From positions 1 to 13,063 of the forward strand of contig JAAXVZ010000010.1 of NCBI GenBank assembly GCA_013335235.1: a stretch of 13,063 nt of DNA, written 5' to 3'. Positions within the stretch are counted from its first letter, which is position 1; each line of letters opens with the position of its first letter. The translations under genes and the position numbers were made by a program. This DNA is from Nanobdellota archaeon. Its GTDB lineage: Archaea > Nanobdellota > Nanobdellia > Woesearchaeales > GW2011-AR15. This document shows positions 10,848 to 13,063 of this stretch, piece after piece. The notes beneath the pieces were generated by a model that was not told the DNA's origin, did not search any database, and saw nothing but the letters and a program-made list of their open reading frames with translations.

Positions 10848-11387
10848 CTAGACTAGAGAAAACACGAGAAAACCATCTTTATGTTGGAATGCGTGGTGCA
10901 TTGCAGAGATAATGTCCTCATACGAAAAAATCAATAAATCATACTCTGTTGATTCTGGCGTTTCCTGATAATTCATTATAACCTTCCCTTGAATTATCTC
11001 TTTTGCCAGGATGCAAAATTCCGCCTCTAACACCCTTCCAGCAATATCGCTCAAGCCTGTTTCTCTGTGGTTGCCAGAGATTATATCCCAAGGTGTTCCG
11101 TGTATATTATCTAGAGCACCATCTTTAAAATAACCCCTGTAGCTGTCAAATGAGAACATCCTCGCATTCGGCCGCTTCATCTGGATAGCCAGATCCACAT
11201 TGCTCCAGTGCCGAGGTTCTTCTGAATTAGGACCATAAAAAAGAATAGAAACAGGATCATAGCCACGCGTCCTTAGCTCATGCAGCTTTGTCCCTAGCTC
11301 ATGAGGTTTGCCGTGCATCTTGACACCGCACTCGCAGCATGCAAGATATTGGAAGTCAGAAGGTGCAGGCAACAGCGAAGACAGCAT
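10848..11387 (-). CDS. Possible degenerate nucleotidyltransferase-fold protein
   Basis: A 179-aa protein. Residues 44-66 read DPVSILFYGPNSEEPRHW then SNVDL, which resembles the GS...SDxDL core of MNT/MNTase-type nucleotidyltransferases. The first catalytic Asp would be N63, the second D65. LDNIHGTPWDII (92-103) resembles the LEELLGRxVDLV strand, giving D101 as the third acidic residue. LAKEIIQGKVIMN (127-139) resembles the closing helix-strand of these small domains. If the alignment is right, one of three metal-binding Asp is lost and the protein may be inactive or regulatory. A CCxC cluster (C17, C18, C20) precedes the fold. The start overlaps the stop of the 483-aa gene by one base (TAATG), so the two are coupled. 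The nucleotidyltransferase assignment is by eye and could be wrong. Confidence 0.75.
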   Translation of the reverse strand: MLSSLLPAPSDFQYLACCECGVKMHGKPHELGTKLHELRTRGYDPVSILFYGPNSEEPRHWSNVDLAIQMKRPNARMFSFDSYRGYFKDGALDNIHGTPWDIISGNHRETGLSDIAGRVLEAEFCILAKEIIQGKVIMNYQETPESTEYDLLIFSYEDIISAMHHAFQHKDGFLVFSLV

Positions 11388-12838
11388 TATTGTACAAGTG
11401 TATAGATATGACTGCCTTCAGGAAATAATCCTTCTTTTTTGTACCGGTTTATCTTCTGGAAGAGGTTCTGCCAGTACATCTTTGACTCTACCCTTTCAAA
11501 TGCCATCCTATATGAAGGAATCTTATCTGGCACACCGCCAACCTTGAACAGATCTGGAATATGGTGTGTAGTCCAATCCAGAAGCTCTAAGGTAGTGAAG
11601 TCCATAGCGTTCTGATGATATACTTCTGCGAAATATCTCTGAGAGACGCTTGGCGGGACAAAATCTCTATTAGCCAGTTCATGCGGCGGCACCTCACAGG
11701 CAAAATCAAGCATATACTTGACTAGTTCATCCTTTAAGTATGGTGCCACACAAGGTCCAAACGATTGCTTTCCCATAAGCTCATTGAACGTATGGGTATC
11801 ATGTCCGCCGGGATAGATCCACTCTCCCAAGCCTTCCATTGTATCCCAAGCATCTCCTCCAAGCATTCCTTTAAAAAAATCATCTCCCATCCATAGGAAT
11901 CCTGCGATAAAACTCATACTATCGGCTTCACCATAGTTTTTCCTTTCAGCTGGTTCAGGAGAGCAACCTCGTGATATTCGGATATATGCATCAGCGATTT
12001 TGCTTGTCTGCCTGACAGGTTTATCAAAAGTTATCCCCGCTCTTATAAATTGAGGAAACACCTTCTCATAAAACAAGTCTCTTAGCTTCACAGGATCTGT
12101 GTCTAGTGGCAAGCCAAGGTATTCTGCTGTGTCAAAATTAGATAAGGTCTTCAGGTCAAAAGAAAGCTCAGTCCCTGCAGCATCTGACATCGCCTCAAGG
12201 TCTATTGCGCAGTTGATTCCAAATCCCTTGTTGCCTCTGACTCTTGAGCGATAAAGATCACTGTCCAACACGCCTAATGCATAAGCTGTACCGACAAGAT
12301 ATGCAAGACGGTTTTTGATTGGATCCCTGCCAAGTATTTCAATGCCAAACGCAGGTTGGTTTCCCTGACGCAATGTTACTGTTTCACCTTGTGCGGCCTT
12401 TGTTATTTTTTGCTCATACCACTTAAGATGGCCTTCGCAGTATCTCATAACATTTTCCGGAGACTCATTAAACACCCTATGGTCATGAAGAATTTTTAAT
12501 ATGTGGGGCGCTGTAATATTAGTGAATGGTCCCTTATAATTATCCATGAATGCTTTTGCGGTCATTATATCCTTGGGCAGAGTGACACCGTAAATCGAAT
12601 GAAGCTGATCATAATTGTCCAAAAGATAAGCGACTGATTTGTCGAGGCCATGGTTATTGCCAATGTGCCCCCTGATGCTAAGAGTCGTATTGAACCGCCT
12701 ATATGGCCCTGTTAAATTCACATCATGCTCTGTCCAAAAACGCAAAGTATCTGCAACAACTAAAGGCGCTAAAAGCTCAAGATGCTCAGCATTGGTGTCT
12801 AAATCCCATCTAGTGTCTACCGTAAAGTCTGGATCCAC
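11387..12838 (-). CDS. Unrecognised 483-aa protein
   Basis: First gene of the two-gene operon, 483 aa from a GTG start. I recognise no family. It appears soluble and largely helical, with many aromatic residues and histidines. Notable segments are RGHIGNNHG (near residue 60), HDHRVF (near 120), a hydrophobic stretch RLAYLVGTAYALGVL (about 177-191), a glycine-rich GMLGGDAW and GGHDTHTFNELMG (near 345). The histidine/aspartate clusters could bind metal, but no standard HD or metallo-hydrolase spacing is clear. The GTG at 12838 is chosen because it opens the frame and follows a TATA-like site 23-28 nt upstream. It overlaps the 179-aa gene by one base, which implies linked function. It diverges from an MTA phosphorylase-like gene. 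Confidence 0.82.
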   Translation of the reverse strand: MDPDFTVDTRWDLDTNAEHLELLAPLVVADTLRFWTEHDVNLTGPYRRFNTTLSIRGHIGNNHGLDKSVAYLLDNYDQLHSIYGVTLPKDIMTAKAFMDNYKGPFTNITAPHILKILHDHRVFNESPENVMRYCEGHLKWYEQKITKAAQGETVTLRQGNQPAFGIEILGRDPIKNRLAYLVGTAYALGVLDSDLYRSRVRGNKGFGINCAIDLEAMSDAAGTELSFDLKTLSNFDTAEYLGLPLDTDPVKLRDLFYEKVFPQFIRAGITFDKPVRQTSKIADAYIRISRGCSPEPAERKNYGEADSMSFIAGFLWMGDDFFKGMLGGDAWDTMEGLGEWIYPGGHDTHTFNELMGKQSFGPCVAPYLKDELVKYMLDFACEVPPHELANRDFVPPSVSQRYFAEVYHQNAMDFTTLELLDWTTHHIPDLFKVGGVPDKIPSYRMAFERVESKMYWQNLFQKINRYKKEGLFPEGSHIYTLVQ

Positions 12839-12860
12839 TGTTATTACCCCCGCTCTAAAA

Positions 12861-12866
12861 ATATAA
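12861..12866 (-). promoter_or_regulatory. TATA-like site of the 483/179-aa operon
   Basis: TTATAT on the minus strand, 23-28 nt before the GTG at 12838, consistent with a leaderless transcript. Another AT-rich match lies near 12887-12899. The rest of the 176-bp divergent region (12839-13014) shows no clear repeat. Confidence 0.45.
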
Positions 12867-12984
12867 TTGTTCTCTGCTAGTTGTTATTATATACTTAAAT
12901 GTTTCCATCGCGCAATAGTAAACTATTTGAAGACAAATGTAATCTGATAAACTTTGTGTGTATTTTTCAGCTCTTTTCCCAAGT

Positions 12985-12992
12985 TATTTAAA
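12985..12992 (+). promoter_or_regulatory. TATA box of the MTA phosphorylase-like gene
   Basis: TATTTAAA, with its first base 30 nt before the ATG at 13015; leaderless spacing. Confidence 0.6.
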
Positions 12993-13014
12993 TGGACATT
13001 TCATCTGATGCATT

Positions 13015-13063
13015 ATGGCAATAGGCATCATCGGCGGAACTGGCGTCTACGACGCTAAATTAT
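13015..13063 (+). CDS. MTA phosphorylase / purine nucleoside phosphorylase family protein, N-terminus only
   Basis: Only the first 16 codons are in the window: MAIGIIGGTGVYDAKL. The IGIIGGTGVYD start, with its phosphate-binding glycines, is characteristic of the MTAP/PNP (nucleoside phosphorylase) family, whose archaeal members split 5'-methylthioadenosine or purine nucleosides with phosphate to give base and ribose-1-phosphate sugars. MTA phosphorylase, which recycles the polyamine and methionine by-product, is the likeliest, but 16 residues cannot tell it from related phosphorylases. The gene continues beyond the right edge. Confidence 0.75.
   Translation, partial: MAIGIIGGTGVYDAKL

Noticed and set aside
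1..13063. tRNA, rRNA, CRISPR array, insertion sequence or integrase
   Set aside because: I saw no T-loop-like motif, regularly spaced repeat array, transposase motif or terminal inverted repeat pair. Short structured RNAs cannot be excluded by eye.

Overview
The window is archaeal. It carries an Orc1/Cdc6 replication initiator, a GINS subunit, the archaeal/eukaryotic-type ribosomal protein L44e, an archaeal-type uL11, a ZPR1 zinc-finger protein and the start of an MTA phosphorylase-like gene. Most genes have a TATA box whose first base lies 30-31 nt before the start codon, so their mRNAs are probably leaderless. Compact spacing, scattered ribosomal protein genes and several unrecognised proteins would suit a small-genome (DPANN-like) lineage, but the sequence alone does not fix the lineage.

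Layout. Positions 1-2809 (minus strand) hold two unrecognised genes: a 188-aa protein, then a very large protein that runs off the left edge after 743 residues. A divergent AT-rich region (2810-3010) separates them from orc1/cdc6 (3011-4081, plus). A small exported or lipoprotein-like gene (4133-4528) and a GINS51-type subunit (4588-5247) follow. Convergent to these is a metal-uptake operon on the minus strand: a DtxR/MntR-type repressor with a FeoA-like C-terminal domain (7651-7019), coupled to FeoB (7019-5253), with a palindromic operator between its TATA box and start. Next come L44e (minus, 8028-7720), a DUF4416 protein (plus, 8126-8620), a histidine-repeat membrane protein (minus, 8980-8585) and uL11 with a long C-terminal extension (minus, 9764-9015). 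ZPR1 (plus, 9918-10448) meets a small cysteine-containing protein (minus, 10715-10461) end to end. The right part is a two-gene minus-strand operon (12838-10848): a 483-aa unrecognised protein overlaps by one base a 179-aa protein that looks like a degenerate nucleotidyltransferase. The last 49 bases begin a plus-strand MTA phosphorylase/PNP-family gene.

How the parts relate. The Orc1/Cdc6-GINS neighbourhood, with repeats around the initiator gene, is a reasonable place to look for a replication origin. The DtxR-FeoB operon is a self-regulated Fe(II) (or Mn) uptake unit, and the nearby His-repeat membrane protein may also handle metal. The most novel material is the coupled 483-aa/179-aa pair, the 188-aa/>743-aa pair and the His-every-fourth-residue membrane protein. 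I saw no tRNA, rRNA, CRISPR array, insertion sequence or integrase.
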